Assembly (NCBI RefSeq): GCF_014201315.1
Contig: NZ_JACHDY010000002.1
Coordinates: 1 to 64,000, forward strand
Direction: 5' to 3'
Source of the DNA: Edaphobacter lichenicola
GTDB taxonomy: Bacteria; Acidobacteriota; Terriglobia; Terriglobales; Acidobacteriaceae
DNA length: 64,000 bases
Shown here in pieces: positions 33,070-43,183 of this stretch. The notes under the pieces are model-generated. The model worked only from the letters and a program-made list of their open reading frames with translations. It was not told where the DNA came from and searched no databases. Within the stretch, counting starts at the first letter, position 1. Each line of letters opens with the position of its first letter. Position numbers and translations under genes: made by a program.

Positions 33070-34556
33070 TGTATGCCGTTCTCCATCCCTCGAATTTCTT
33101 TGCGCAGGCTGCCGTGCATCAGCGCCCGGAACTGCGTAAGAAACCATTTGTGGTACTCGACGGAGAGCCGCCAAGCGAGACGGTCTTCGCGGCGAACAAC
33201 TCGGCACGCTCTCTAGGCGTGGAGATCGGCATGACTCGACTTCACGTCGAAGCATTCTCCGAAGTGATTGCGCTCCGTCGTGTTATCGAACATGAGCATA
33301 CGGCCCATGCGTCTCTTCACCATGTCGCGTGCATGTTCTCGCCCCGTATCGAGTTGGTGGAGGAGCGGCCCGGCACGTATGCACTGGACGTTAGCGGAAT
33401 GGATCTTCTGTACGGAGATGCCGGACAGCTCGCGAACAAGTTGAGGCAAAGCGTAATGACGGCAGGATTTCTTGCCAATGTTGCGGTCGCGGAAAACTTT
33501 CACGCGGCGGTGTCTCTTGCAAGTAGCAGAACTGGTGTCTCCGTTGTGCCTCCGGGCGGCGAGGCGCACGCCATCGGCCAGCTTCCTCTCACGGCGCTAC
33601 ACCTTACCCCGGAACATGAGGCGACCTTTGCTACTTGGGGCATCCGCACCTGTGCGGATTTGGCTGCGCTGGCAGAAACAGAGTTGATCTCACGTCTCGG
33701 CCAGGTGGGAAAGAAGCTCCATTCCCTTGCATGTGGCACATGGCCCCATCTCATGTTTCCGATGGAGGCCAGCTTTGAGGCTGGTCTGGTGGAGCGCATG
33801 GAACTGGACTTCCCGGTCGAGGAGTTGGAACGTCTGCTTTTCCTGATTTCCCGCATGACAACGACACTGCTGGAGCGGGTTCGCGGTAAAGCACGGGCCA
33901 TTGCTGCCCTTCGCGTCATACTTCGTCTCGATGGCGGCGCACAGCACGAGCGCACTGTCCGTCCTGCGTTGCCGTTGCAGGATACGCCCACGCTACTCAA
34001 GCTCATACAACTTGATCTGGAAACGCATCCTCCTTGTGCGGCAATTCTTGGGCTGGAACTGCACGCACAGTCCGCCGTTCCCTATCGAGCCCAGCACGGT
34101 CTCTTTCTCCCGCAATCGCCTGAGCCGGGACAGCTCGAAGTGATGCTCGCCCGAATGCGGAAGCTGCTGGGTGAGAAACGTGTCGGTTCCCCGGAGCTGA
34201 CGGACGATCATCGACCGAACGCCTTTCGTATGGTGCCGTTCGCACCTCCGCAGCCGCGCCGAAATGAGAGACCGTCGCTCTCGACACCCATCGCTCTGCG
34301 CGTCTCACGTCCGCCGCAGATGGTCGGCGTTGCACTCACAAACCAAGTACCGGTACGGGTCTTTTGGGACGGAGCCTCCTACGTCGTCCGCGATGCCGCT
34401 GGTCCGGTGCGTGTGAGTGGACAGTGGTGGTCCGAGGCCAACTGGTGCCGCGAGGAGTGGGACGTGCGATTGGAGAACGCTAGTGCCGAACGGCTCTGCC
34501 GCATCGCGTTCGACCCGCGCTCGCGCTGCTGGTATGTGCAGGGGACGTATGACTGA
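33069..34556 (+). CDS. imuB: ImuB, catalytically inactive Y-family polymerase homologue
   Basis: A 495-residue protein with the Y-family fold. ATG at 33069 (MYAVLHPSNFFAQAAVHQRP) overlaps the imuA stop. Where active polymerases have VDMDAFYASVE this one has VLHPSNFFAQA. Where they have SLDEAYLDVT it has ALDVSGMDLLYGD, so the acidic metal ligands are missing, as is usual for ImuB. The C-terminal extension should carry the beta-clamp and DnaE2 contacts. It acts as the adaptor that brings DnaE2 to the clamp. The stop overlaps the dnaE2 start by eight bases (ATGACTGA). Confidence 0.9.
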   Translation: MYAVLHPSNFFAQAAVHQRPELRKKPFVVLDGEPPSETVFAANNSARSLGVEIGMTRLHVEAFSEVIALRRVIEHEHTAHASLHHVACMFSPRIELVEERPGTYALDVSGMDLLYGDAGQLANKLRQSVMTAGFLANVAVAENFHAAVSLASSRTGVSVVPPGGEAHAIGQLPLTALHLTPEHEATFATWGIRTCADLAALAETELISRLGQVGKKLHSLACGTWPHLMFPMEASFEAGLVERMELDFPVEELERLLFLISRMTTTLLERVRGKARAIAALRVILRLDGGAQHERTVRPALPLQDTPTLLKLIQLDLETHPPCAAILGLELHAQSAVPYRAQHGLFLPQSPEPGQLEVMLARMRKLLGEKRVGSPELTDDHRPNAFRMVPFAPPQPRRNERPSLSTPIALRVSRPPQMVGVALTNQVPVRVFWDGASYVVRDAAGPVRVSGQWWSEANWCREEWDVRLENASAERLCRIAFDPRSRCWYVQGTYD

Positions 34557-37500
34557 TTACGTGGAGTTGCACGCCCGATCCGCTTTCAGCTTCCTCGAAG
34601 GCGCAACCATGCCAGAGTTCCTGATACAGCAAGCGGCGCATCTGGAGATGCCCGCGATGGGATTGCTCGATCGCAACGGACTATATGGTGCGGCGCGGTT
34701 TCACATGGAAGGAGCCCGATGCGGAGTGCAAGCGCACATCGGCGCGGAGGTTTCGATAAGTGACCTGGGCCAGTGTCTTCAGGCTGCCGCCTATCTGCCC
34801 CATCAATTTCCGGCCGAGCCTGTGCGCTTGCCGCTCTTGGCTGAATCGCGCATCGGTTATCAAAATCTCTCTCGCCTCATCACCCAATTCAAACTGCGCG
34901 AGATAACGAAGGCCGAAGGCGCGGCTATCCTGGCCGACGTGGGGGAGTATAGCAACGGACTGGTCTGCCTGACGGGTGGCAACGAAGGTCCGCTGGCTGC
35001 GTCATTGGCCCAAGGCGGCTATGACGCTGCACTCAAGACCGTGGAGACGTTGGTACATCTGTTTGGATCTCGTAATGTTTATGTCGAGCTGCAACGCCAC
35101 TCCGACCGTGAGGAAGAGCATCGCAACCGTGCGGCGGTGCGTATTGCACGTTCCCTGAACCTGCCTCTACTGGCGACGGGAGGCGTGAGCTACGGCACGC
35201 CATACGAGCGCGAAGTGCTCGACATTTTTACCTGCATCCGTCATCGTAAATCGCTCGATACGGCAGGCCGCCTTCTGAGCCGCAACGCTGAACGGCATCT
35301 GCACACGGCAGCGGAGATGCACCGGCTTTTCTATGACTATCCGGAGGCCATCGCCAATACCCGCGAGCTATCGTGCCGCCTGCAATTTCAGATGACCGGG
35401 CTCGGATACGAATTCCCGGCATATCCTGTGCCGGACGGAGAGACGATGGATTCGTTTCTTCGTAAACGGGTGGCCGAAGGAATACGCCGGCGCTACTTGC
35501 CCAAGAACGATTCCGCCCTCTACGAAAAAGCCCGACAGCAAGCGGAACGCGAACTGCGGCTCATTAAGACGCTAGGGCTGGCAGGTTACTTCCTGATCGT
35601 GTGGGATGTTGTTTGCTTCTGTAAAGACAACGGCATTCTGGTTCAAGGCCGCGGTTCTGCAGCAAATAGCGTCGTTTGCTATGCGCTCGAAATCACCATT
35701 GTCGATTCGGTCGGACTTGACCTGCTCTTTGAGCGATTCCTTTCGGAAGAGCGTGGCGAATGGCCGGACATCGACATTGACCTTCCCAGCGATACAGACC
35801 GTGAGCGCGCTATCCAATATGTCTATCAGCGATACGGAGAGTTGGGCGCCGCCATGACAGCCAATATCATCACGTTCCGCAGTCGCTCAGCCTCGCGTGA
35901 GGTTGGCAAGGCGCTTGGCTTCGATCAAGAGACAGCGGCGAAGCTCGCCGGGCTCATGAGTGCGTGGGAGTGGAAGGCACCAAGCGATACGCTGGAGAAC
36001 AGCTTCAAGGCTGCCGGCCTCGACATGAAACACCGGCGGATTGCTCACTATCTCCAGAAGTGCGGAGACGTACTGAGGCTACCCCGCAATCTCGGTCAGC
36101 ACTCCGGAGGCATGGTGATCTGCCAAGGCCATCTTGATTCCGTCGTGCCGATTGAGCGGGCTTCGATGCCGGGCCGGACGGTGGTGCAGTGGGACAAGGA
36201 CGACTGCTCCGATATGGGTATTATCAAGGTCGATCTCCTCGGCCTCGGGATGCTGGCTGTGCTCAAGGATGCCGCGTACCTCGTGCCGCAGTATTACGGA
36301 GAGCCGCTGGATTATGCACAGCTTCCCCAGGACGATGCGGTGTACGCAACCATTGCGGAAGCCGACACGATTGGACTGTTTCAAATTGAGAGCCGCGCGC
36401 AGATGTCGGCACTGCCTCGCACCAGGCCAAAGTGTTTTGCCGACTTGTCGATGCAGGTCGCCATTATCCGCCCCGGTCCAGTAACAGGAAAGTTCGTCAA
36501 TCCTTACATTGCACGCAGGCTCGGGAGAGAGCCCGTCACCTACTTACATCCATCGTTCAAACCCTTTCTGGAACGAACGCTGGGCGTGCCGCTGTTTCAG
36601 GAGCAGGTGATGAAGATTGGCATGGTGGCTGCGAACCTCACAGGCGGCGAGGCCGAGGAGTTGCGCAAGGCGATGGGCGGCAAACGCTCAGAGTCCATCA
36701 TCGCTGGACTCAAGACCCGATTGCATGAGGGCATGACCGCGAACGGTTTTGACGCAGCAGCTCAGGAAGAGGTGATGCGGGTTCTCGCAACTGTAAAAGA
36801 GTTTATGTTTCCAGAATCGCACGCACACAGCTTCGCCTCCATCGCCTATTCGAGTGCTTATACCCGGCATCACTATACCGCCGCGTATACCTGTGCTCTC
36901 TTTAACAACCAACCGATGGGGTTCTACTCGCCGGCGACGATAGCGAATGACGCGAAGCGGCATGGCGTAAGAATTGTTCCCATCGATGTACAACGGTCGG
37001 ATTGGTTCTGCACGCTAGAAGAGTTGAGTGGCGATGACCGCACGAAATATACCGGTCGTTTTGCTGTCCGCATGGGTCTCTGCTATGTAAAGGGTCTAAG
37101 GAGAGCTGTTGCGGAAGACATCATGGAAGCCCGTCTCACAGATGGCTTGTTCACCTCTGAGTATGATCTGCGTCGCCGTGTGCAATCCATCAAGAAGGGT
37201 GAGTTGGTCTTGCTAGCAAAAGCGGGGGCATTCAACTGGACCGGCGAGAAGCATCATCGACGAACTGCTCTCTGGTATGCCGAACGTGCCGGGCAAAACG
37301 CTGAGCCGCTCTTCGAGAACATCCCAGACGAACATGAACTGGGAGCTGTCGCTCCCCTGCGGCCGATGACGACTGAAGAACGGCTGGTTGCCGACTTTGA
37401 CAGCACAGGCGTAACGCTCGGCCCGCATCCAATGGCGTATCACCGGAGGGAAATGAACGCAGCTGGCGTTCTCCCAGCTGCCCATTTGAAAGGAATGCCG

Positions 37501-37782
37501 GACGGCATGTACGCATGTATCGCGGGGGCGGTCATTGCGAGGCAGCGTCCGGGTACAGCCGAAGGATTCATCTTCCTTAGTCTCGAAGATGAGACGGGCG
37601 TCTCCAATGCCATCATCCATCCGCATCTCTACGAGCGGAACCGCGTAACCGTGACGCGAGGCAAGTTCCTCCGTGTCGAAGGCACGCTTCAAAATCAAGA
37701 CGGCGTTATCAATGTCAGAGCTTCAGCTGTTCATATCCTGGCGCTCAGCGATATTGACGTGCGTTCGCATGATTTCCATTGA
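34549..37782 (+). CDS. dnaE2: error-prone DNA polymerase DnaE2 (ImuC)
   Basis: About 1077 residues, the usual length for DnaE2. The start is ATG at 34549 (MTDYVELHARSAFSFLEGAT), with GGGGACGT before it, not the longer upstream frame. An N-terminal PHP domain is followed by the C-family polymerase core. The palm contains PDIDIDLPSDTDRERAIQYV (about residues 403-422), GRGSAANSVVCYALEI and the AIIRPGPVTGKFVNPYI block. A C-terminal OB-fold lies near residues 970-1050 (FIFLSLEDETGVSNAIIHPH). It performs damage bypass with ImuA and ImuB. No proofreading domain is seen. Confidence 0.94.
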   Translation: MTDYVELHARSAFSFLEGATMPEFLIQQAAHLEMPAMGLLDRNGLYGAARFHMEGARCGVQAHIGAEVSISDLGQCLQAAAYLPHQFPAEPVRLPLLAESRIGYQNLSRLITQFKLREITKAEGAAILADVGEYSNGLVCLTGGNEGPLAASLAQGGYDAALKTVETLVHLFGSRNVYVELQRHSDREEEHRNRAAVRIARSLNLPLLATGGVSYGTPYEREVLDIFTCIRHRKSLDTAGRLLSRNAERHLHTAAEMHRLFYDYPEAIANTRELSCRLQFQMTGLGYEFPAYPVPDGETMDSFLRKRVAEGIRRRYLPKNDSALYEKARQQAERELRLIKTLGLAGYFLIVWDVVCFCKDNGILVQGRGSAANSVVCYALEITIVDSVGLDLLFERFLSEERGEWPDIDIDLPSDTDRERAIQYVYQRYGELGAAMTANIITFRSRSASREVGKALGFDQETAAKLAGLMSAWEWKAPSDTLENSFKAAGLDMKHRRIAHYLQKCGDVLRLPRNLGQHSGGMVICQGHLDSVVPIERASMPGRTVVQWDKDDCSDMGIIKVDLLGLGMLAVLKDAAYLVPQYYGEPLDYAQLPQDDAVYATIAEADTIGLFQIESRAQMSALPRTRPKCFADLSMQVAIIRPGPVTGKFVNPYIARRLGREPVTYLHPSFKPFLERTLGVPLFQEQVMKIGMVAANLTGGEAEELRKAMGGKRSESIIAGLKTRLHEGMTANGFDAAAQEEVMRVLATVKEFMFPESHAHSFASIAYSSAYTRHHYTAAYTCALFNNQPMGFYSPATIANDAKRHGVRIVPIDVQRSDWFCTLEELSGDDRTKYTGRFAVRMGLCYVKGLRRAVAEDIMEARLTDGLFTSEYDLRRRVQSIKKGELVLLAKAGAFNWTGEKHHRRTALWYAERAGQNAEPLFENIPDEHELGAVAPLRPMTTEERLVADFDSTGVTLGPHPMAYHRREMNAAGVLPAAHLKGMPDGMYACIAGAVIARQRPGTAEGFIFLSLEDETGVSNAIIHPHLYERNRVTVTRGKFLRVEGTLQNQDGVINVRASAVHILALSDIDVRSHDFH

Positions 37783-37890
37783 AGTTTATCGTGTGGTCGT
37801 ACAACACAAGGTAGAAGTGAAAGCTACACATGGCGCCATTAGACCGAGGTAAAATAGTTTCAGCCTTGATCGTTTAGGTGGAGGAGCATC

Positions 37891-38064
37891 ATGCTAATTC
37901 TCCCTCTTAAGCCGGTCGCCAAGATCATCGCCGTTTTAGGGACGCTGGTGTTCTGCGGCTATTTGGCATCAGTCTGCATCGAGCACAAAAACCCCTTTGG
38001 CGAAGATTACTGGAAGGCCAAACAAGCCGAGCATGCGCGAAGCGCCAGTGCCGCACACCACTAG
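37891..38064 (+). CDS. 57-residue membrane protein, hypothetical
   Basis: ATG at 37891, after GGAGGAGC, opens a 57-codon frame ending at TAG 38062-38064. It encodes one hydrophobic helix (residues 7-29, KPVAKIIAVLGTLVFCGYLA) and a charged tail ending in SASAAHH. The strong ribosome-binding site is the main support. It is convergent with the relaxase gene and the two stop codons overlap. The function is unknown; such small proteins occur in conjugative elements. The rest of the 37783-37890 gap has only the likely promoter. Confidence 0.6.
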   Translation: MLILPLKPVAKIIAVLGTLVFCGYLASVCIEHKNPFGEDYWKAKQAEHARSASAAHH

Positions 38065-40835
38065 AGCGACAGTTCCAATCCAATGTCAGCTCGCGGTGTG
38101 GACGCCGGTCGTTGCGATTGGGCCTCCTCTGGCGATTTCTGCTTTGAATGCTCCGTAGCTGAAGTTTTGGTAACGTCGTGGCTTAGCCGTTCTCCGAGTC
38201 GCAAGGCGTCGTTAGTAAAAATCTCTGCTGAGTGAGAAGCCCTCGATACCGAGACATAGGCGAATCGTGTGTTTATCAATTCTGGGTGGGCTTCAGTATC
38301 CATGTTAACGAGGACACGTTCTGTAGTCAGACCTTGCGAACTGTGGGAAGTCACTGCATACCCATGATCGAAGTGGCGGAATTCGCTTGGATCGATTGAA
38401 ACGCGATTGCCGTTATCCATGCGTGCGGAAATCTCTCCATGTGCTATTTGTTCGATGGTTCCGAGAGCGCGGTTCGGTAAGTCAAGATCGCGGCATGGTG
38501 CGGTCATTTGGATACGGTCACCAACCGCAAAGCTTCGCTCCAGTTCTCTGTATGCGTCGATTCCGCGCAGGCGCGAAGGATCGTAGGTAACAATATCGCC
38601 CGTCTGCTTCTGTACTGATATCAGGTTGACAGCCGGTTCGGTTGCGACAACCTGCGCATAGCTGCCGCGCTCCAAGCTCAGTTCTTTACTTCCGCGCTGG
38701 TATCTGAGAACGTCTCCTACTTCGTATTGCGTTGCCCATCCTCGATCTGCTCCTGTCATCTCCGAACGAGGGACGAGGACGCTGTACTTCTGCTCTTCCT
38801 TGCCGACAAGACCGTGAGCCTGGAGTTCGCCGCGGACTGCCTGATTGATGTCTCTTCGTGATGCGTTGTCAGGAGAAACAATCATTGCCCCTTCGGGCCG
38901 TGATGCGTAGCTTTTCGCGATAGCCTCATACCGCTCCTGCGGCTCGACAATCTCAGAGATACAGCCGTGCTGCTGCAGCACCGCAATCCCCAATGTGGTT
39001 TCGTTCTTTGAGAGGTGTTCGACTGCCTTGAGGAGTTCGGGGTCTTTCTGGCGGATGATCTGGTCCAGTTGCGCGGTACTCATTCCTGCTTCCTGTAATT
39101 GCTCGAAGGGCTTGCCAGCATCCACTCCAAGATGCTGTCTCGTATCCCCTATAAGCACTACCTTGTCCTGAGTGCCGATGCGTTCGAGAAAGTCGCGCAT
39201 CTGCTTGGTGGATGCAAGCGATGATTCGTCCAGCATGTAGAGGTGTTTGCGCTCAGGATCACCGGCAAACTGCTCCTGACCACCCCGCGCGAGGAAGCCT
39301 TGCAGGGTGTCTGCCGAAATGCCAGAATCTCGGAGTTGTTGGGCCGCGCGAGATGCTGGGGCAAATCCCTCGACGGCATAGCCGTTCGCTTCCGCTCCCT
39401 GCCGGATTACATCCAATGCGGTCGTCTTCCCTGAGCCGGCAACCCCTTGTATACCCTGGATCTGATCTTGAGAAACCAACACCTGCTCTACGGCGGAGCG
39501 CTGGGCACTATTCAGATTGGGATGCGCTTCGGTCAACCGGACGGCATCCTGAATGGGCATGATTGAGGAACCCTGGCTCTGGCCTCGGGCCATCTGCTGG
39601 ATCACATCCCTTTCGGCCTCGATTGTCTTACTTGTAGTGAACTGTCGTCCGGTCTCATGTCGCCGATTCGGCACAAGCTGAAACTCGTCTTTGGCAAAAC
39701 GAGCCTCGAATGCAGCCCGTATTTCTGGATAGGTGGCCTCGCCCATTCTTCGACGCAGAGCATCACGGAAGAGAGCGCGTTCATCGGTCACGGCCTCGCG
39801 CTCGAAGCTCCGGTCGCGGGCATAGCTGACAGCTTCATGCGCCCTGACCGTGCGGTCAGCCCTAGCAGTCTGAAACTCGTTGGTTCGAGACCGAGTTTTG
39901 GCCTCCGATACCACCTTGTCGGCCTGATTGCCGTACTCCTCGGCGAGCTTCCGATGGGCGGACAACACCTCGTCGGGTGACAAAATCTGCTTTTTGTCGC
40001 GGGTGGAATGGGCGGCTATCTGAGCTGCTTCGTGGCCCTCGAATCCGTTCTTTTCCAGATAGTCGCGGATCTGCTGACTGCGCGGACTGCTGGCATCCAA
40101 ATAGTCCTGCGAGTATCCTTTGATCTCAGGAGCCCCGCTTCTCCCAGGCTCGATTTCGTAACCAAGCTGCGACAGCCGATACGTCAGCGAAGACTGATAC
40201 ACGGCTGTCGCAAATTGCTGGCTTTCAAACAAACTCTTGGGCTGCAGCGCCCTCATGTTGCCGTCTTCGCGTTCGGTCATATTGAAGATGACTGCATGGG
40301 CGTGGAGTTGGGGAGCCGCATACCCATCCACGGGACGCGCGGTGTCATGCTCAAACTTGGCGACGGCGAATTTCCCCGTTGTTTCTGCAGGTTGATTCCC
40401 ACCAATACGGGCCTGGATGTATCGCTCCAGCTCGGTCAAAGCGAAGTTGACCGCTTCCCTGTGTGCCTCTCTTACCCGGTCGTCCCCGCCTACAAGCGCT
40501 GTCAGAGAAACAGACTTTGGAGCCGAAAATGTGGCGTCCCAGCCCGCTCGATGTTCTACCGGTGCAACGGTCTTACCCTCTTCGGTCTTGTATTCCTGCA
40601 CGACACGGTGACTGACGAGCTGTTCGCCAGTCCGGGGATGCTGACCTTGGGCGAGACGCGCAAAGTCTTCTGCATTGACGCCGCCCGCGAGACCAAAGTT
40701 CGCAGCCAGCGCGCCGTGCCACTCACCCAAAATTGTGCCGTCCTGCTTCCAATAGTTCTGTTCAGCGGAAGTGAATTCCTTGGCGTGATAGGTCTGCGCC
40801 TGGGAAGCGGACAGCGGTTTGGAGATGTTGAGCAT
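38061..40835 (-). CDS. MobF-family conjugative relaxase-helicase (TrwC/TraI-like)
   Basis: A 924-residue relaxase. The N-terminal TrwC domain has candidate nicking tyrosines (Tyr16 and Tyr28) and the metal-binding HUH segment QLHAHAVIFN (about residues 174-183), after HRAGWDATFSAPKSVSLTAL. The C-terminal SF1 helicase part has Walker A GVAGSGKTTALDVI (about 462) and Walker B YMLDESSLASTKQM, and ends with AYVSVSRASHSAEIF. It would nick oriT, stay covalently bound to the 5' end and unwind the transferred strand. It is slightly shorter than R388 TrwC (966). It follows the coupling protein gene by three bases. Confidence 0.92.
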   Translation of the reverse strand: MLNISKPLSASQAQTYHAKEFTSAEQNYWKQDGTILGEWHGALAANFGLAGGVNAEDFARLAQGQHPRTGEQLVSHRVVQEYKTEEGKTVAPVEHRAGWDATFSAPKSVSLTALVGGDDRVREAHREAVNFALTELERYIQARIGGNQPAETTGKFAVAKFEHDTARPVDGYAAPQLHAHAVIFNMTEREDGNMRALQPKSLFESQQFATAVYQSSLTYRLSQLGYEIEPGRSGAPEIKGYSQDYLDASSPRSQQIRDYLEKNGFEGHEAAQIAAHSTRDKKQILSPDEVLSAHRKLAEEYGNQADKVVSEAKTRSRTNEFQTARADRTVRAHEAVSYARDRSFEREAVTDERALFRDALRRRMGEATYPEIRAAFEARFAKDEFQLVPNRRHETGRQFTTSKTIEAERDVIQQMARGQSQGSSIMPIQDAVRLTEAHPNLNSAQRSAVEQVLVSQDQIQGIQGVAGSGKTTALDVIRQGAEANGYAVEGFAPASRAAQQLRDSGISADTLQGFLARGGQEQFAGDPERKHLYMLDESSLASTKQMRDFLERIGTQDKVVLIGDTRQHLGVDAGKPFEQLQEAGMSTAQLDQIIRQKDPELLKAVEHLSKNETTLGIAVLQQHGCISEIVEPQERYEAIAKSYASRPEGAMIVSPDNASRRDINQAVRGELQAHGLVGKEEQKYSVLVPRSEMTGADRGWATQYEVGDVLRYQRGSKELSLERGSYAQVVATEPAVNLISVQKQTGDIVTYDPSRLRGIDAYRELERSFAVGDRIQMTAPCRDLDLPNRALGTIEQIAHGEISARMDNGNRVSIDPSEFRHFDHGYAVTSHSSQGLTTERVLVNMDTEAHPELINTRFAYVSVSRASHSAEIFTNDALRLGERLSHDVTKTSATEHSKQKSPEEAQSQRPASTPRADIGLELSL

Positions 40836-40838
40836 TGG

Positions 40839-42776
40839 CTACATCCCCATCGAATAGCTGCTGCGCTGTGGCTCCGGCGTATCTTCGTCCTCGACGGACT
40901 CCTCAACAATCGGGGCCGATTTCGGTGGCTTCTTTTGCAGCGTCTTCGGATCAAACGCAAGGTCGTCGTCTTCAAGTGGTCGCGGCACGAATGCGGGGTG
41001 GATCGCAGGAATATCGGTATAGGCGAACGAGAATCGGGCGACGTGATTTCCGAGCTTCAGGAAGGCGTGTTTGTCGGCCAAACCCGATATCTCTGAGTCG
41101 AGCACCAATGGCTCAACTTGACGGTCTAGGGCGAAGTTCTTGCCCGACCTCGTACCGTCGAAGTGTGTCTCTCTCATCCGCTCGATCTCGACTTTGCCGA
41201 TGGCATTCGAGACCCACTCGGCGGCCTTCGGCTCCGTGGTCTTCAGGAAAATCTTCGTGGCCGGTTGGGACAGCATGACCTCGGCCATGTGGCCGTAAAT
41301 GACCTCAAGCTGCGCCTTGCCCTGAAACCCCAGCACGAGCGGATTCCGGGATTTTCGGTTCTCTGTGATGGCGGTATGGAGTTGCGGGAGCCGCTGCAGG
41401 CTGGCGAGTTCGTCAAGGACAAACCAGACAGGCCGCTGGTCCTCTTTGGGCTCGTTCAGCAGGCGCAGGACGAGCAAATCTATCCAGAGGCTATGCAGCG
41501 GGCGCAAGGCCTCGCGCTCACTCGGTTTGGAGGTAATGAAGATCCATCCCTGCCGCCTTTCTGCCCATTCCGTCGCGCTCCAAGCCGTTTCCGCCTTCTC
41601 CTTCGTGGGGAGCATCCGCAGGCTGTCGGCTATCAGGCCAAGAGATGCCAGAACGCCATTCCGTTGCTGTTGCGCTCCCTTCGCAATCATGCTCGCCATC
41701 TCCGTTCCCTGAACACGGCGGTCGATCTCATCGGGGTTAGCCATCCAATGCACAAGCTCCTCGGGAGTCGGGCCGAAGGTCAGCAGATGGGCAAAGATTT
41801 TCTGGGGTGTCTCGACGAAAAATTCTCCCTTGCGGTCGGTCGTGGGTTGGTAAAGAGACGCCGCAATCGCCTTCGCCTCGGCTCGACGCCGAAGCTCCTC
41901 AGACGGCCCCCAGTAGGGGCATCGCTTGTCGAGAGGATTGAGAATGATGTCTTGCCGGTCCTTGTCGTAGAACCTCTGCACGAACTCACAGGCCGGGTCA
42001 TAGACGATGGCCGATTGTCCGCGCGCCTGTATCTGGCGGAGGAGCTGCATGATGAGGGTCGTCTTGCCCGCCCCGGTATCTCCCATCAACTCAATATGCT
42101 GGCCCTCGCTGCGCTGGGGAATACGCATCATCGGCTCGGCCTCCAGAGTCTTGAAGCCGATGCCATCACCCTGAATCGCCTTATTGAACTCCCTGGGCGA
42201 GACGAGCACCGGACCTTTCAGGCGGCGGCCATACTTCATTTGCTTACGCCGTTTGATGTCTTTCCGAATCGAGAATGGGAGCTGTAGCAAGAGCGCGGCG
42301 ATCCCAAACAGCACGGGCAAACGAAAGATGGCCCAGAGGCTTTCGCCGTCATAGACGGAACGCTCGAAATAGTCATGGAGGGGCTTATTCAGGTACTCCG
42401 TCTTCGGCTGACGATAGAGAAAGAGCACGCCGGATTGACGGGCCTGGCCGGATAATTCAAGCGGGATCGGTTTGCCCTCAGAGGAAGGAGTCGAGCCTTC
42501 CTGAACGTCAGTCTCCGTGGCTGCCCGCGTGCGCCTCTCAGCGTCTCCGACGCTGAGGAGCTGGTACTTGTCCGTCTTGTGCATCATGCCTGCGACGCCC
42601 GTACGCAGGTAATACGGGAGATAGAAACGCTGCAGCGGCGTCATCGCATAGGCAAAGTGCAGGTACACGCAAAGGCCGGTGATGACGAGCGAAAAGAAAA
42701 TCGCCCCATAGGTGTAGATGGGCGAGTGCGGCGGGAAGATGACGGTCTCTTTGCGGCCCCATTGCGTCTGAGTCAT
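40839..42776 (-). CDS. type IV coupling protein (TrwB/TraD-like)
   Basis: A 645-residue inner-membrane ATPase. Two transmembrane helices lie in the N-terminal 185 residues (YGAIFFSLVITGLCVYLHFA and LPVLFGIAALLLQLPF). Walker A GDTGAGKTTLIMQLL (about residue 230) and Walker B PVWFVLDELASLQRLPQL (about 440) follow. It delivers the relaxase-DNA complex to the secretion channel. Its start overlaps the stop of the RHH gene by four bases, and it is followed by the relaxase gene, giving the usual mobilisation operon. Confidence 0.92.
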   Translation of the reverse strand: MTQTQWGRKETVIFPPHSPIYTYGAIFFSLVITGLCVYLHFAYAMTPLQRFYLPYYLRTGVAGMMHKTDKYQLLSVGDAERRTRAATETDVQEGSTPSSEGKPIPLELSGQARQSGVLFLYRQPKTEYLNKPLHDYFERSVYDGESLWAIFRLPVLFGIAALLLQLPFSIRKDIKRRKQMKYGRRLKGPVLVSPREFNKAIQGDGIGFKTLEAEPMMRIPQRSEGQHIELMGDTGAGKTTLIMQLLRQIQARGQSAIVYDPACEFVQRFYDKDRQDIILNPLDKRCPYWGPSEELRRRAEAKAIAASLYQPTTDRKGEFFVETPQKIFAHLLTFGPTPEELVHWMANPDEIDRRVQGTEMASMIAKGAQQQRNGVLASLGLIADSLRMLPTKEKAETAWSATEWAERRQGWIFITSKPSEREALRPLHSLWIDLLVLRLLNEPKEDQRPVWFVLDELASLQRLPQLHTAITENRKSRNPLVLGFQGKAQLEVIYGHMAEVMLSQPATKIFLKTTEPKAAEWVSNAIGKVEIERMRETHFDGTRSGKNFALDRQVEPLVLDSEISGLADKHAFLKLGNHVARFSFAYTDIPAIHPAFVPRPLEDDDLAFDPKTLQKKPPKSAPIVEESVEDEDTPEPQRSSYSMGM

Positions 42777-43165
42777 GGCTCCTCCGTGGCTCCCTCGGTA
42801 TAGCTGGCGAGCATTTCTTTTGCTGCTTTTCTCTTGTTCGTTTTCACATAGCGGAGAAGCTCTTTGAACTGCTCCCCGGTCAAATTTTCACCACGCAGCA
42901 GCGGTTCCAGAGTGTTGATGAGCAAGAGCCGGATTGCTTGCACTTCGGCGAACGTGGCGACGCTATGCTGGGACTCCTGGTCTTGGGCGGCGTTCAGGAG
43001 AACGTCACGAACCCACTCGCTCAGCCATTGGCCCCTGCCTCCGGCAAGCCGTTCGACCTGCGTAAACTCCGCCTCGGTCAGCTTCGTGCTAACCGTCTTG
43101 CTCCGGTTGATTCTGGGCGGGCGGCGAATTGCCCGTTCTGTTGTGCCAGGTGTCGCGACTTCCAT
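42773..43165 (-). CDS. RHH-type relaxosome accessory protein
   Basis: A 130-residue basic protein with a ribbon-helix-helix-like segment (KTVSTKLTEAEFTQVERLAG and then RGQWLSEWVRDVLLNAAQ, about residues 23-62) and a helical C-terminus. Such proteins (MobC/TrwA-like) bind oriT and repress their own operon. GGAG lies six bases before the ATG. The region directly upstream contains three copies of RTATRGCTAC in palindromic arrangement, which fits its likely binding site. Confidence 0.7.
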   Translation of the reverse strand: MEVATPGTTERAIRRPPRINRSKTVSTKLTEAEFTQVERLAGGRGQWLSEWVRDVLLNAAQDQESQHSVATFAEVQAIRLLLINTLEPLLRGENLTGEQFKELLRYVKTNKRKAAKEMLASYTEGATEEP

Positions 43166-43183
43166 CTGTTGCTCCTATTCGAA

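Noticed and set aside
40008..41096. Very long plus-strand frame across the relaxase and coupling protein genes
   Set aside because: It is a shadow of two well-supported minus-strand genes with clear motifs.
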